Part shown: positions 1-10,224 of the stretch, in pieces
How the letters are laid out: each line of letters opens with the position of its first letter
Numbering within the stretch: the first letter of the stretch is position 1
From: Methanobacterium sp. ERen5
GTDB lineage: Archaea > Methanobacteriota > Methanobacteria > Methanobacteriales > Methanobacteriaceae
Reading direction: 5' to 3'
NCBI GenBank assembly: GCA_024167805.1
Contig: CP099988.1
Coordinates: forward strand, 1,496,001 to 1,560,000
Length of the DNA stretch: 64,000 bases
Notes under the pieces: generated by a model
Databases searched by the model: none
Told to the model about the DNA's origin: nothing
The model's input: the letters and a program-made list of their open reading frames with translations, nothing else
Position numbers and translations under genes: made by a program

Positions 1-438
1 GTGGTCTCCCTTGTTGATTTGACCGATTGGTCTGCATAAAGCCCTTTCAGCTGTTGTATCCACAACTATCATGCAATCCATTTCAATGTCTTCAACAATT
101 ATCCACTTTCCATTGTAGTGAATTTCGGTAGGATGATGGGTTGTTGAATAAAAATCTGCAGGAAGAGTTTTATCCTTCTCAGAAACAAGAAGTTCAACAT
201 CCTTCAATTCAACAACAACAGCCCCTATTTCGGAGAGTTCATCTAATATTTCTCCAAGCAACGTTTCATTCGATGCTTCAACAAGTAACTTGGCATGGCT
301 GATGTCTCCCTTGAGTTTTCCCACTGTAAACTCTATAAATTTAAAATCGCCCCCCATATCCAGAATCCTGTCAAGAGCCTTAGGGAGTATTAATGAATCA
401 ATTATATGGCCTGAAAGTTTTACTTCTCTATTGTACAT
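1..438 (-). CDS. LOR/SDH-domain protein (TIGR00300 / archaeal ornithine cyclodeaminase-like), N-terminal part
   Basis: The 146 visible codons are the N-terminus; the rest lies beyond base 1. The protein starts [14 protein letters not shown] and continues with a conserved core ([25 protein letters not shown]). I recognise this as the N-terminal LOR/SDH domain found in archaeal ornithine cyclodeaminase (TIGR00300) and in ArgZ/AgrE-type arginine-degrading enzymes. It would act in arginine/ornithine metabolism, which fits the agmatinase and arginine decarboxylase genes nearby. The ATG at 438 follows an AAGGTGG ribosome-binding site with about 6 nt spacing. The catalytic C-terminal domain cannot be checked here, so the reaction is inferred from the family. 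Confidence 0.8.
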   Translation of the reverse strand, partial: MYNREVKLSGHIIDSLILPKALDRILDMGGDFKFIEFTVGKLKGDISHAKLLVEASNETLLGEILDELSEIGAVVVELKDVELLVSEKDKTLPADFYSTTHHPTEIHYNGKWIIVEDIEMDCMIVVDTTAERALCRPIGQINKGDH

Positions 439-463
439 GTTATCCACCTTTAAAAATTTTGAT

Positions 464-476
464 AAACTATTTATAG
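464..476 (-). promoter_or_regulatory. TATA-like element upstream of the LOR/SDH gene
   Basis: Read on the minus strand this is CTATAAATAG, centred about 32 bases upstream of the ATG at 438. That is where an archaeal TATA box would give a short-leader transcript. The rest of 439-640 is AT-rich and shows no gene. Confidence 0.45.
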
Positions 477-640
477 TGAGCTTTATGTTTAGTTTTAATG
501 GCAGCAGGGTCATAAACCCATCCACACCACTTGAAGATTATTTATCTAATTTTATTTTCAGATAAAAATTTCTGTTTTCGTAGTTTAATTACTTGATAAA
601 TTTTATAAATAGAAGTATATTATTGGAATAATTTAATTAT

Positions 641-1519
641 TCAGTGCAAACACAAAAAATCAAAAATAATTTTAGCAGCATTCATGGCTGTTGAGTCGCC
701 AATTTCTGTGGATGCAACTTCAACAAGGTCCATTCCAACTAATTCCTTCGATTCCAGACTAAGCATTAGTTTTTCTATCTGCATGGGATCTAATCCGCAT
801 GGAGCGGGAGTTCCAGTTGAAGGTGCATATGCAGGGTCAAGGACATCAATATCGAAACTAATGTATATGGGGCCTGAAATGTTTTTTAGACAATTCAAAA
901 TGTTTTCAATATCTTCACATACTTGATGGGAACTGAAACTGGTCAACCTTCCATCTGAGAGGTTTGCCTCTTCTTCAGCCGCTGATCTCACCCCTATCTG
1001 AATAAGTTGCAGTGGATTTAGATCCAGTACTCGTTTCATCACAGTTGCATGTGAATATTTTTCATCCTCATACTCTTCACGCAGATCCATATGGGCATCA
1101 AAATGGATTACAGTGAGTTTATTCTCTCCCAAAGCTTGGGTAATGGCATTGATTATACAGAAACTTATGCTATGATCTCCACCAATGGATATTGGGATAA
1201 TTTTTTGGGTTAAAACATCGTCAATGGTTGATTTTAGTTTGGAACAAGTTTTTTTGAAGTTTCCGTGCACCACTTCAATATCTCCAAGATCCATTACTCC
1301 GGAGGGAACAGTTTTTTTCAACTTAAAGTTGTAGGCTTCAAAGTTGTAAGAGGCTTCCCTAACAGTTCTAGGTCCAAACCTGGCACCTGGTAAGTAGCTG
1401 GTAGTGCCATCAAAGGGAACTCCTAAAATGCCAAACTTCAATGATTCAGATGTTTCATATGGATCATTTGTTTCATTTGAAAATGCAAATTTTAAAACAT
1501 TTTCTGTGTGTAAAAACAT
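641..1519 (-). CDS. speB: Agmatinase (agmatine ureohydrolase)
   Basis: This 292-aa ureohydrolase hydrolyses agmatine to putrescine and urea in the cytoplasm. The binuclear-manganese motifs are all present: GGDHS at about 113-117, DAHMD at 141-145 and SFDIDVLDP at 221-229. Length is normal for the family. It lies 82 bases downstream of eIF5A on the same strand and is probably cotranscribed with it. The pyruvoyl arginine decarboxylase just beyond eIF5A would make its substrate. In archaea without ornithine decarboxylase this pair is the usual polyamine route. The start ATG has only a weak GGGT-type ribosome site. Confidence 0.93.
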   Translation of the reverse strand: MFLHTENVLKFAFSNETNDPYETSESLKFGILGVPFDGTTSYLPGARFGPRTVREASYNFEAYNFKLKKTVPSGVMDLGDIEVVHGNFKKTCSKLKSTIDDVLTQKIIPISIGGDHSISFCIINAITQALGENKLTVIHFDAHMDLREEYEDEKYSHATVMKRVLDLNPLQLIQIGVRSAAEEEANLSDGRLTSFSSHQVCEDIENILNCLKNISGPIYISFDIDVLDPAYAPSTGTPAPCGLDPMQIEKLMLSLESKELVGMDLVEVASTEIGDSTAMNAAKIIFDFLCLH

Positions 1520-1601
1520 TTCAATCGACCCATTAGATTTAGAATTAAAAATAAGTTCATAAAATTAAAGTTGTTGGATATGGGTAAACCATAATCCAAT
1601 C

Positions 1602-1997
1602 TTATCCGCTTTTAATCCTCATTACCTTTTTGTTGCCCATTGCAACTATGTAATCTACTTCGGCACCTTCGTTAAGTTTGCCCTTTAATTCTTCAGGGAT
1701 CTCAATTTCAAAGGTTTCGTAGGTTTCCATGTCCATTAACTGCACATCTCCACCCATTAATGCTAGTACTTGACCTAAACATTTGTCAATCATTGGAACA
1801 TCACATTTAGCATCCACAGGTTTGACAAATGTCCTTTTCTGATTGTCAAAAATTCCAACTGCTTCAACTCTTGCCTTAGCTGCACCGTGTTTTCCAGGTG
1901 ATGATGTTGAAATACTTGTAATTTTCGATGCTTCATCATTTATTATAACATATTTACCAACTTTTAAGGTTTTAACTTCCACTACCTTCTTTGACAT
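1602..1997 (-). CDS. eif5A: Translation factor aIF5A
   Basis: This 131-aa protein is the archaeal homologue of eIF5A, the elongation factor that relieves ribosome stalling. The hypusination loop [11 protein letters not shown] is visible, with the modified lysine at about residue 36, followed by an OB-fold C-terminal half. The frame is open to an upstream in-frame ATG at 2030. I choose 1997 because a strong GGAGG lies 7 nt before it and because the family starts with MSKK-like residues. It sits between speB and the divergent arginine decarboxylase gene. Those two genes make polyamine precursors, and hypusine is derived from polyamines, so the grouping makes metabolic sense. Confidence 0.95.
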   Translation of the reverse strand: MSKKVVEVKTLKVGKYVIINDEASKITSISTSSPGKHGAAKARVEAVGIFDNQKRTFVKPVDAKCDVPMIDKCLGQVLALMGGDVQLMDMETYETFEIEIPEELKGKLNEGAEVDYIVAMGNKKVMRIKSG

Positions 1998-2655
1998 ATT
2001 TTTTCCTCCAATATCCATTTTATGAATCACAATAGATTCTGAATATTTATAAATCTAAAAGAGATCAACAAAATTCATTCTAAATTTAAGATTATTTAAT
2101 ATAGCATCTACATTATCATAATCGTATCTATTTTTAGATATGTAAACTTTTTTAATCAATACCATTGATAAACTTATCAGTTTCTTTTTAATGTTATGGT
2201 TAATGGTATTATAGAATATAATTTTAAATCAAAACATTACCATTTATTTCTTAAAAGATTAAGAAAACTAAATTATTTACATGAAAACTACAAGAAAATC
2301 CTTAAAAAACCTAACATGAGGGGAAATATGCTCAAGGCCCTGATTGCTTCGTTTAAAGTGACTATTGATTTTTGGTGTTTAACAAGAATATTACTAATCT
2401 CACAAAAAATTAGACATGTTGTGCAAGTGTAAAAAGATATTAGGTAATAACTATACAAATGCCCATACTAAGCTAAAAAATAATGAAATTAGATCAGTAA
2501 TTCGAATTTCCAGATCACAACAACATTAAATACCATGTCAACATGATTAAGATTGAGAAAAAGTTATGAATTCAATGAAAAAATTATGAACTTTTTAAAA
2601 CATGTTTAGGATGAATTAGTTATTTTTTTTAGATTAACAGATTTAAGTGATACAA
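1998..2655. other. Divergent intergenic region between eif5A and pdaD
   Basis: About 650 bases of AT-rich DNA. A TATA-like element (2043-2054, minus strand TTTATAAATATT) fits the eif5A promoter. A 78-codon open frame at 2196-2432 has no ribosome site and no recognisable family, so I leave it out. I see no RNA gene. Confidence 0.5.
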
Positions 2656-3099
2656 ATGAGGATTTCAATAACTTCTGGAAGGGCTGAAGGCCCAACAAAA
2701 CTTAACACATTTGATAATGCTTTACTAAACGCAGGAATAGGTGATGTGAATCTGATAAAAGTTTCAAGCATACTACCCAAGGATGCTGAGATCGTTCCAG
2801 TACCTGAATTAACACCGGGGGACATGATAAATTCTGTTCTGTCCCATGTTTCATCGGACAATGCGGGGGATATAATATCTGCATTTGTGGCAGTGGCGAT
2901 TGCCGAAGAATTTGGATGTGTTGTTGAAAACACTGGGATAAACAGAAATCCTGACGATGTGAAGGCTGAAGCAGAAGAAATGGCCCGTTACATGGTTGAT
3001 GTGAGGGGTATGAAACTGAAGGAAATAATTATAGAAGGAAAGAGTCATATAGTAAAAAAACAAGGAGCAGTTGTCGCGGCAGTTGTGTACCTTGATTGA
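2656..3099 (+). CDS. pdaD: Pyruvoyl-dependent arginine decarboxylase
   Basis: This enzyme decarboxylates arginine to agmatine. The protein of about 147 aa carries the family signature [23 protein letters not shown]. The proenzyme cleaves itself within the Ser-Ser pair (about residues 37-38) and the second Ser becomes the pyruvoyl cofactor. The GXEEFG loop region and the [12 protein letters not shown] end also match the family. An in-frame GTG at 2647 is an alternative start three codons earlier; neither has a clear ribosome site. Agmatinase two genes away uses the product. The next gene begins 15 bases after the stop. Confidence 0.93.
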   Translation: MRISITSGRAEGPTKLNTFDNALLNAGIGDVNLIKVSSILPKDAEIVPVPELTPGDMINSVLSHVSSDNAGDIISAFVAVAIAEEFGCVVENTGINRNPDDVKAEAEEMARYMVDVRGMKLKEIIIEGKSHIVKKQGAVVAAVVYLD

Positions 3100-3113
3100 A
3101 GTAGTGATGAAAA

Positions 3114-3953
3114 GTGAAACCCAAGGATATCAATTTTTGGAGTGAAGTATCTGAAGAGATAATGTTTGAAGCCCACGAAGCCGTCAAACCACTTATTGGA
3201 AAAGAAGAAGCCGGTAAAACAGTTAAAATGGGTGCTGATGGCACTCCAACTAAACTGATAGATATCGTTGCAGAGGATAAAGTTGTTGAAGTTTTAGAGA
3301 AGACAGGAATACCTGTGACTCTAATAAGTGAAGAAGTAGGCGAACTAAAAATAGGTGAAGGAATATCAGAAGCAGTTTTAGTGGTAGATCCACTTGATGG
3401 TACTCGAAATGCCCTGAAAAATATTCCCGCCTATGGAATTTCAATAGCAATTTCCGATGGAAATTTGGAACATGCCACTGATTTGAAACTATCAGACATT
3501 GAACTGGGATTTGTTAAAAATTTCGCAAACAACGATGTTTACCATGCAGTAAAGGGTGATGGGGCATGGTTGAATAAAGAAAAAATCAGCCCCTCCAAAA
3601 GGCGGGATGTGGCAGGTTCATCCATAGGAGCATATATTTACAGGGCGGACATGTCAAAGATTGACAAACTATGCGCAACAGTTAGAAGCATGAGAATTTT
3701 AGGGTCTGTGGCAATTGAACTGTGTTATGTGGCAAATGGTACCTACGATGCATTTCTTGATATCCGGGGCAACATGAGGGTCATGGATATTGCCGCTGCA
3801 AAGTTAATAATTGAAGAATCCAATGGTCTTGTAACGGATGAGAAATGTAGACCACTGGTAAATGATTTGAATGTTCTTGAGAGAACATCCATAATAGCGT
3901 CTTGCAATAAGAATTTTCACACTCAAATTATGTCTATTTTGGGAGGATTTTAA
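3114..3953 (+). CDS. Inositol monophosphatase-family phosphatase (IMPase/FBPase/NADP phosphatase type)
   Basis: This 279-aa phosphatase of the inositol-monophosphatase fold has the metal-binding EE at about residues 73-74, the DPLDGT motif at 92-97 and a later VMDIAAA motif. Archaeal members dephosphorylate inositol-1-phosphate, fructose-1,6-bisphosphate or NADP. The NAD kinase gene starts on the very next base after the stop. In Methanocaldococcus jannaschii the two activities are fused in one protein (MJ0917, NADP phosphatase/NAD kinase), so a role in NAD(P) balance is a reasonable inference. The start is GTG at 3114. Confidence 0.85.
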   Translation: MKPKDINFWSEVSEEIMFEAHEAVKPLIGKEEAGKTVKMGADGTPTKLIDIVAEDKVVEVLEKTGIPVTLISEEVGELKIGEGISEAVLVVDPLDGTRNALKNIPAYGISIAISDGNLEHATDLKLSDIELGFVKNFANNDVYHAVKGDGAWLNKEKISPSKRRDVAGSSIGAYIYRADMSKIDKLCATVRSMRILGSVAIELCYVANGTYDAFLDIRGNMRVMDIAAAKLIIEESNGLVTDEKCRPLVNDLNVLERTSIIASCNKNFHTQIMSILGGF

Positions 3954-4782
3954 ATGCGAATAGGAGTAGTGGCCCGTTTCGATGTTGAAGAAGCAGTTGA
4001 AATGGCTGAAAAAATAGTTGAATTTCTCATGGAAAATGACGTTGAAACTTTGATAGATTCTCAGTTGGCGACACACCTAAAACAATACGAAGGCATTGCC
4101 TCAGATCTTGAGGATATGGATGTTGATTTGGTTGTTGCAGTTGGTGGAGATGGAACCATACTTCGAACACAGGGAATAATCAACCAAAAAAATTCCATTG
4201 GTGGGCATCAATAAGGGTGCAGTGGGATTTTTAACTGAAATAGATCCTGAAGATGCTTTAACTGCATTGGAACAGGTTTTAAATGGTGATTATTTCGTAG
4301 AAAAACGTACACAACTTAAGATATGCCACAATAAACAACTTCACACAGCCCTAAATGAAGTAGTGCTAATGACACAAAAACCTGCAAAAATGCTTCACAT
4401 AGAGATAAGTGTGGATGATGAAATTGTGGAGGAACTTCGAGCTGATGGATTAATAGTAGCTACTCCAAGCGGTTCCACAGCATATTCCATGTCTGCAGGT
4501 GGACCAATAGTAGATCCAAGGGTTGATGCATTTATAATCGTGCCAATTTGTCCATTCAAACTCGGTGCAAGGCCATTTGTTGTGCCAAACAACAGCGTGA
4601 TCAAGGTTAAATTTTTACGTAAAGGTAAGAAGGCAGTAGCTGTCATAGATGGTCAGCAGGTAGAAGAAATTGCTTATATGGATGAAATCATTTTTAAGAA
4701 GGCAGATAGCTACGCTTATTTTGTAAGGCTCTCCAAAAACTTCTACAAAAGGGTTAGGGAAAAACTCCAAGGGGATGTATAG
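3954..4782 (+). pseudogene. nadK: NAD kinase, split by a frameshift in an A7 run
   Basis: NAD kinase makes NADP from NAD and ATP. The first segment (3954-4214) has the ATP-binding GGDGT motif at about residue 64-68. The second (from about 4195) resumes with VGINKGAVGFLTE and the TPSGSTAYSMSAGGPIVDP motif and runs to 4782. The break is at the A7 run 4186-4192. Six or nine A's would join the halves into one protein of about 275 aa, the usual length. NAD kinase is normally essential and both halves are well conserved, so I think this is a base-calling error rather than a dead gene. Confidence 0.85.
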
Positions 4783-6130
4783 GTCCATGGACTACTTGGT
4801 TGTTGACATGACCCATGGAGGACTTATAATTGCTTCAGAGTTGTCTAAACTCCCTGAAACTCAGGTATATGCATGGGATATCTATGGTACTCTTGATGAA
4901 TCCATCATAGAAAAATATTCATCTAATAATTTGAAATTTGTTGATGGAAATTGTTTTAAAGAGCCTGATGAATTAACAGTTGTTAGTCCGGTGCACTGTA
5001 ATTTACAAAGACATGTTGACATGACTCACCATGATGCAGTAAAATTTATTTTGAACCATAAAATAAATGTTCCAGTTATTGAAGTAACCGGTGTTAAGGG
5101 AAAAACAAGTGTTGTTTGGATATTAAAGGAGATTTTAAACCATAAGAAACCATTAGTTTTAAGCAGTTTAGGGGTTGAAGTGTTTGATGGAACAAAATGG
5201 GTGAAACTCAAAGGGAACATAAGTATCACTCCTGCAAGTATTGTTGAAGCATGGAAACTTGCAGAAAATTATGAAGTTGGAATATGCATATTTGAAACAT
5301 CCCTGGGAGGAACAGGATTGGCTGATGTAGGTGTTTTAACCAATATTGCAGAGAATTATTCCATAGCAGGTTACTCAAACAATGCAAGCAAAGCCAAGTC
5401 CCAAATATTTAAGAGTAAACTAGTTGCATGTGATCAGGAATCATTTGATTCAGAGTACTTAAACTATAAAGAAAACACCAACACATTTGGAATTCTTAAC
5501 AATTCAAAAATCACATCAGATCTAACTGCAACAAATATCAAATATAGCTTCGATAAAACAGATTTTGATGTGCAATTATCTCATTTTAAAACAATTAGCA
5601 GTGGCTTAGTTGAAGGGACCTTTAAACTCAGCACATTTGCACCAGCACCCATCCACATAAACAATGTTCTTGCAGCAGTTTCTGCATCTATAATGTTGGG
5701 AATATCCGAAGAAAAGATCAGGACAGGCCTATTACAATTCAAAGGATTGAATGGTAGAACTACAATAAAGGAATTAGATGGTGTTAGAATTGTGGAGGAA
5801 ATCAATCCTGGGCTCAATGTCACAGCGGTGAAAGAAGCCATCAAAATGATGGAAAATATTGATGATGTCGTTGTGGTTTTCGGAGGAAGATATGGTGTAA
5901 CTTGTGAGGAGATAGATGAAAATTCTGTATCGCAAGTATTAAACGGAATAAATGAAGAAACAAAACTAATTTTAGTAGACGAGCTAGGAAAAAATGTAAA
6001 TAAGCTACTGAAAAGAAATTCTGTTTATTATAATGATTTAAAAGATGCTGTAAACTACGCATCAAAAACTAACTCGCATAATGTCTTAGTTATCTACAGA
6101 TCCAATTATTCAGACTTGGAAAAAAGATAA
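4775..6130 (+). CDS. cfbE: Mur ligase-like coenzyme F430 synthetase
   Basis: This 451-aa protein is a MurC/D/E/F-type ATP-dependent ligase, with P-loop VTGVKGKTS at about 104-112 and a Mur-ligase C-terminal domain. Archaeal members of this class include CfbE, which makes the last-step precursor of coenzyme F430, the nickel tetrapyrrole of methyl-coenzyme M reductase. The family resemblance plus hemC immediately downstream support that assignment over a pseudomurein ligase. The ATG at 4775 overlaps the nadK stop by 8 bases. A second in-frame ATG at 4787 is also possible, with AAGGGG 12 nt upstream. Confidence 0.78.
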   Translation: MYRSMDYLVVDMTHGGLIIASELSKLPETQVYAWDIYGTLDESIIEKYSSNNLKFVDGNCFKEPDELTVVSPVHCNLQRHVDMTHHDAVKFILNHKINVPVIEVTGVKGKTSVVWILKEILNHKKPLVLSSLGVEVFDGTKWVKLKGNISITPASIVEAWKLAENYEVGICIFETSLGGTGLADVGVLTNIAENYSIAGYSNNASKAKSQIFKSKLVACDQESFDSEYLNYKENTNTFGILNNSKITSDLTATNIKYSFDKTDFDVQLSHFKTISSGLVEGTFKLSTFAPAPIHINNVLAAVSASIMLGISEEKIRTGLLQFKGLNGRTTIKELDGVRIVEEINPGLNVTAVKEAIKMMENIDDVVVVFGGRYGVTCEEIDENSVSQVLNGINEETKLILVDELGKNVNKLLKRNSVYYNDLKDAVNYASKTNSHNVLVIYRSNYSDLEKR

Positions 6131-6336
6131 TTGTTGATTATTTGGTGCCTATGGTAACATTTATTAAACATATACAAGAATCATTCAATAGGGAATTTAA
6201 TAAATACTATTCCTGATCACAGTTCAAAATATTACAGAACATACTTTAAATTTGTATCTAAGAAATTCTAAGTTCTATAATCAATTTTAATGTGAAAATA
6301 TTATCATGATGAAATTTCTTACTGGAGATGATTTTT

Positions 6337-7209
6337 TTGAAGGTTGGTACCCGTGGAAGCAGTCTTGCAACATATCAAACCAAGACTATAATTAATGAAC
6401 TGTCCATAGTTACAAATGAGAAAATTGATGTAGAAATTATCAAATCTACTGGGGATAAAATACAGAATTCACAGCTATACAATATTGATGCTAAAGGGAT
6501 ATTCACCCGTGAATTAGATGATGCTGTATTAGATGGGACTGTAGATTTCGCAGTGCACAGTTTGAAGGATCTGCCAACTGAACTTGAAGGGAACCTTGAA
6601 ATTGTTGTTGTGCCTGAAAGGGAATCTCCAAATGAAGTTTTAGTTTCCAAGTTAGGATGGGATGAACTGCCAAAAGGTGCAACTGTTGGTACCAGCAGTA
6701 TCAGAAGGGAAGCTTTCTGTAACTATCATAACAAAGAATTTAATATAAAACCAATAAGAGGAAATATAGATACAAGAATAAAGAAAGTATTCAGTGGAGA
6801 ATATGATGCTACAATTATGGCCGAGGCTGGTTTGAATAGACTTGGGCTGACTGAATATATTAAGCAAAGGTTTTCAATTGAATATTTCACTCCCGCTGCT
6901 GGGCAGGGGGCAATTGCAGTTGTTGCAAGAAGTGATAGTGATGTTAAGGATGATTTAAAGAAGATAAATCACCTCAAATCATTTCAGGAAGTCACTGCTG
7001 AAAAAAGGGTGCTTCTAGAAATGGGGGTGGGTTGTCAATCACCTTTGGGTGTTTCTGCAAGAATTAATGAGAATAAACTCAAACTTTGTGCTGTTCTTCT
7101 TACTCAGGAAGGAAAAATAGTTTCAAGGGTTATGGTTGAAGGTTCTGCAGATAAAGCCAGTAATTTAGGTTTAAAGGCTGCAAAACTTATGATGGAGGAT
7201 TATATTTGA
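6337..7209 (+). CDS. hemC: Hydroxymethylbilane synthase (porphobilinogen deaminase)
   Basis: HemC polymerises four porphobilinogens into hydroxymethylbilane, the precursor of sirohaem, cobamides and F430. The N-terminus VGTRGSSLATYQT, the central TSSIRR, the PAAGQGA motif and the dipyrromethane-cofactor cysteine in GVGCQSPLG (about residue 233) are all present. An ATG lies at 6328, but the purine-rich GGAGATGA overlaps it. The TTG at 6337 is 5 nt downstream of that site and gives the family-like start MKVGTRGS, so I prefer TTG. It ends overlapping the next gene's TTG start. The F430 synthetase upstream uses the same pathway. Confidence 0.93.
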   Translation: MKVGTRGSSLATYQTKTIINELSIVTNEKIDVEIIKSTGDKIQNSQLYNIDAKGIFTRELDDAVLDGTVDFAVHSLKDLPTELEGNLEIVVVPERESPNEVLVSKLGWDELPKGATVGTSSIRREAFCNYHNKEFNIKPIRGNIDTRIKKVFSGEYDATIMAEAGLNRLGLTEYIKQRFSIEYFTPAAGQGAIAVVARSDSDVKDDLKKINHLKSFQEVTAEKRVLLEMGVGCQSPLGVSARINENKLKLCAVLLTQEGKIVSRVMVEGSADKASNLGLKAAKLMMEDYI

Positions 7210-8159
7210 ATAAGGTGAACGTTGGAGTAATCGGTGTCGGAGCAATGGGTTACAACCATGTTAGGGTTTATTCTGAACTTGAAAATGCTAACTTAATGGC
7301 TGTTTCAGATCTAATGCGCGGAACACTGGCAGAAGTTTCAAAGGAATTCAACACAGTAGGTTTTGTTGATTATGATAATATACTAAAGATGCCTGAAATA
7401 GATGTTGTGAGTGTTTGTGTGCCTACCACTTACCATTATGATGTTGTTATGGGTGCTATTGAACAAGGAAAACATGTTTTGGTGGAAAAACCTATTGCAT
7501 TCACCCTTGATGAAGCAAAGGACATGGTCAATGCTGCCCATGATGCTGGAGTTAAACTGGCAACAGGTCATGTAGAAAGATTCAACCCTGCAGTAGATGA
7601 GGCTAAACGACTTCTAAATGATGGTGCTATAGGAGAGATTGTTTCAGCTTCAGCAAAAAGGGTAGGCCCGTTTCCACCAAGAATTAAGGATGTTGGTGTG
7701 GCCATAGATCTTGCAATACACGAAGTGGATATCATGTTTTATCTATTGAACAGTCCAGCTTCAAGTGTTTACGCAAACATGGGTAGCAGGCTAGAAAAAT
7801 GTGAATATGAAGATCATGCAGAGATCATGATGAAATTTGAGAATGGTGTGGTGGGTATATTAGAAACCAACTGGCTCACTCCATACAAGAAGAGACAGCT
7901 TGAGATCACAGGGGTTGATGGGATTATTTCCATGGATTACATAGATCAGACTGTTGAAGTATATGGAAAAAATGCTCAGAAGGTGGAAGTGGCCCATACA
8001 GAGCCTCTTAAGGATGAACTTCAATCATTTTTATCATGTGTAGTAAACGACGAGGAACCTAAAATAACAGGTGAAGATGGTATTCATGCCTTGAAAGTTG
8101 TGCTTGCTGCAATGAAATCTGCACAAAAGAAGATCGTTGTAAATATGAATGAATGTTAA
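7206..8159 (+). CDS. Gfo/Idh/MocA-family NAD(P)-dependent oxidoreductase
   Basis: This 317-aa oxidoreductase has an N-terminal Rossmann fold ([12 protein letters not shown], residues 6-17) and the EKP signature (about residues 96-98), followed by an alpha/beta substrate domain. The family oxidises sugars, sugar nucleotides or related compounds with NAD(P); archaeal relatives include UDP-N-acetylglucosamine 3-dehydrogenases. The substrate cannot be read from the sequence. The TTG start overlaps the hemC stop and has GGAGG 7 nt upstream, so translation is probably coupled to hemC. Confidence 0.88.
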   Translation: MNKVNVGVIGVGAMGYNHVRVYSELENANLMAVSDLMRGTLAEVSKEFNTVGFVDYDNILKMPEIDVVSVCVPTTYHYDVVMGAIEQGKHVLVEKPIAFTLDEAKDMVNAAHDAGVKLATGHVERFNPAVDEAKRLLNDGAIGEIVSASAKRVGPFPPRIKDVGVAIDLAIHEVDIMFYLLNSPASSVYANMGSRLEKCEYEDHAEIMMKFENGVVGILETNWLTPYKKRQLEITGVDGIISMDYIDQTVEVYGKNAQKVEVAHTEPLKDELQSFLSCVVNDEEPKITGEDGIHALKVVLAAMKSAQKKIVVNMNEC

Positions 8160-8169
8160 GGTGCATAAC

Positions 8170-8772
8170 ATGAATGAAAAACTCATAAAACGGGCTTATG
8201 AACTTAGAAACAGGGGTTTTACAACCGGAGAAATAGCTGATGAATTGAATGTTTCTAAAGACACTTCAAGATGGCTTATTTTGCAAGGTAAAGACAATAA
8301 AACCAGTGCTGAATCTGAAAAGGCACCAATAGACTTTGCTATTAACTGGAACAGTCTAGGCGGAAGTTCTGTGAGAATGAAATATGTATCTGCTGCAATG
8401 GCAGATATGGCACTCAAATACGGGGAACCTGACGTAATTGTTGGTATCACTGTGAGTGGAATTCCATTTGCAACTATGATGGCAGAGATTCTTGGTGCGG
8501 ATATTTCTGTTTTCCATCCCATTAAACACAGAAAGATGGAAGAAGATGCCAAGGGTGCTGTAAGCAGTAATTTTGCATCTGTGGATGGCAGAAAAGTTGT
8601 GATAGTTGATGATGTTACAACAAGTGGTAGAACCATCAGAGAAGCTGCCAAGGTTTATAAGGATCTTGGAGCAATTCCTATTGCAGTGGTTGTCTTAATT
8701 GATAAAGCAGGTATTGCTGAAGTGGAAAATGTGCCTGTGGAATCTTTAATAAGTGTCAGCAGGTTGGGATGA
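8170..8772 (+). CDS. HTH-PRTase protein (GfcR-like, orotate phosphoribosyltransferase-related)
   Basis: The protein has an N-terminal helix-turn-helix (about residues 10-35, [17 protein letters not shown]) joined to a type I phosphoribosyltransferase domain with the PRPP loop [13 protein letters not shown] (about 142-154). This architecture is called orotate phosphoribosyltransferase-like protein in archaea. The haloarchaeal member GfcR is a transcriptional regulator of sugar catabolism. I infer a regulatory protein sensing a phosphoribosyl or sugar-phosphate metabolite rather than the pyrE enzyme. The start at 8170 follows AAGGTG by 7 nt; the frame is open to 8149, inside the previous gene. 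Confidence 0.85.
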   Translation: MNEKLIKRAYELRNRGFTTGEIADELNVSKDTSRWLILQGKDNKTSAESEKAPIDFAINWNSLGGSSVRMKYVSAAMADMALKYGEPDVIVGITVSGIPFATMMAEILGADISVFHPIKHRKMEEDAKGAVSSNFASVDGRKVVIVDDVTTSGRTIREAAKVYKDLGAIPIAVVVLIDKAGIAEVENVPVESLISVSRLG

Positions 8773-8782
8773 TACTTCCAAC

Positions 8783-8790
8783 TTTTTTTT
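8783..8790 (+). terminator. T8 tract, probable transcription stop
   Basis: A run of eight T's lies 11 bases after the stop of the PRTase-like gene, in the short gap before the convergent aRF1 gene. Archaeal RNA polymerase commonly terminates at such U tracts. Confidence 0.45.
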
Positions 8791-8835
8791 ATGGAAAATA
8801 TGGTCTACTGTAGAAGTTAATATTTAAAAAAAAGA

Positions 8836-10065
8836 TTAGAGTCTGTATCTTAATATGGCTCCAATACCACCAAACGCTCTGAAAAGTTGCATTCCTTCTT
8901 CAGTTTCTGTTGAAATAATTTCTACTTCTGAACCAACTTCTTCTGCTAGCTCAACAAAGTCATCTATGATGTCAATTGTTTCTTCAACCTTCATTCTTTC
9001 ATTACAGTTAGAACAGGTTTTTTCAGGAATTGATCCATCAGATTTTACAGTTTTTTCAGTCTTTGTTCCGCATGTTGGACATTCGTAGTTCAACCTTTTG
9101 GATTTTAGATCTTCTGAAAGTAAAAGTATTTCCACAGCACCCATCTGCAAATTTTGCCTGACTTCCGCTTCACCATAAGATGCCAGTCCATGTTCATCAA
9201 TTAATTCTACCAGAAATTTTTGAACCAACTTTTTCTCTCGGACAACATCTATTTCTGTCAAAACATCCATGGACTTTTCCATAACTTCCCTTATACCAAA
9301 TTCTCCAGTGTAGGATGTGTCAACAGTTGTGATGAGTTTGTTCTTTATTTCGTGGTGTAAGTAGTCCCCTTCAACAAATTCTTCCTTAGTATGGCCGGGT
9401 CCGCCAATAATCACTCCCTTAAGATCTGGAACACCTAAAAATGCTTCATTCATATGTGTTCCTATCCTTTTTAAAAATTCGTGTGCTGCAAGATCTATCA
9501 GCCTGTCGAATCTTCTTTGTGATTGTCCTCCTGCTTTATGCTTTCCAGGAACACCACTGGTTAGGTTTTTTATGATGTCGATCCTTTTTCCACGCAGGAT
9601 TGCAATGGTTGCTTCTTTACGATCTATAACTGCAAGTCCGTAGACATCTTTGTCTTCGATGATTTCTTGGAGAGGTTTGAGATAAAATGTTGAATCACAG
9701 TGGTAAATGTAGGTTTGAACAGGTTCAGGAGGTTCGAACATGTATGTTTCCATTTTTTCTGTTCCAGGACCTCCTCTAGGTATCATTCCCACAAACAACA
9801 CCAAACCCTTTTCTGGAGGTTTGGGAAACAGCTTCATCCTTTGCATTATGACTTCAATTGCAGACTGAACATTCTTCTTGGTTTGCTTACTTTTGATGTT
9901 TGCACTCTGACTAAGTTCTTCACGCATATGCTTAACAACATCACTTATCTGCTTTTCAGGTGGAATATAAACAGTTACTAATTCTGTACCTCTGCCCTTT
10001 TTATCTGCTAACTCTTTAAGGGTTCTTTTTACTTCGTACAGCTCTTTAGATGATACTTCGCTCAA
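8836..10065 (-). CDS. prf1: Peptide chain release factor aRF1
   Basis: aRF1 reads all three stop codons and triggers peptide release on the ribosome. The 409-aa protein has the stop-codon-recognition motif NIKS (residues 56-59) and the catalytic GGQ loop (179-181). The C-terminal domain carries a CxxC pair and a second CxxC (CPTC, CSNC), consistent with a zinc-binding mini-domain. Length is typical. The start is TTG at 10065, 6 nt after AGGAGTGA. pyrH is divergent on the other side of an AT-rich promoter region (10066-10224). Confidence 0.96.
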   Translation of the reverse strand: MSEVSSKELYEVKRTLKELADKKGRGTELVTVYIPPEKQISDVVKHMREELSQSANIKSKQTKKNVQSAIEVIMQRMKLFPKPPEKGLVLFVGMIPRGGPGTEKMETYMFEPPEPVQTYIYHCDSTFYLKPLQEIIEDKDVYGLAVIDRKEATIAILRGKRIDIIKNLTSGVPGKHKAGGQSQRRFDRLIDLAAHEFLKRIGTHMNEAFLGVPDLKGVIIGGPGHTKEEFVEGDYLHHEIKNKLITTVDTSYTGEFGIREVMEKSMDVLTEIDVVREKKLVQKFLVELIDEHGLASYGEAEVRQNLQMGAVEILLLSEDLKSKRLNYECPTCGTKTEKTVKSDGSIPEKTCSNCNERMKVEETIDIIDDFVELAEEVGSEVEIISTETEEGMQLFRAFGGIGAILRYRL

Positions 10066-10224
10066 ATTTTTTCACTCCTAAATTCTGGAATTAATTTTAT
10101 ATATAATATATAAAATGGACCTTTTTAAAAATAATGAAATGAGTTTAACACTTCAACTTACTTATGTTATATCTATCTAAACTATTTATTATATTAAATT
10201 TAATTTATCTTTGATGGTGATGAG

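Noticed and set aside
2196..2432. 78-codon open frame between eif5A and pdaD
   Set aside because: No ribosome site, no recognisable family, and it lies in a promoter region; it is probably a chance frame in AT-rich DNA.
4186..4192. Programmed frameshifting of NAD kinase
   Set aside because: The same kind of break occurs in many unrelated genes here, so a common sequencing cause is simpler.
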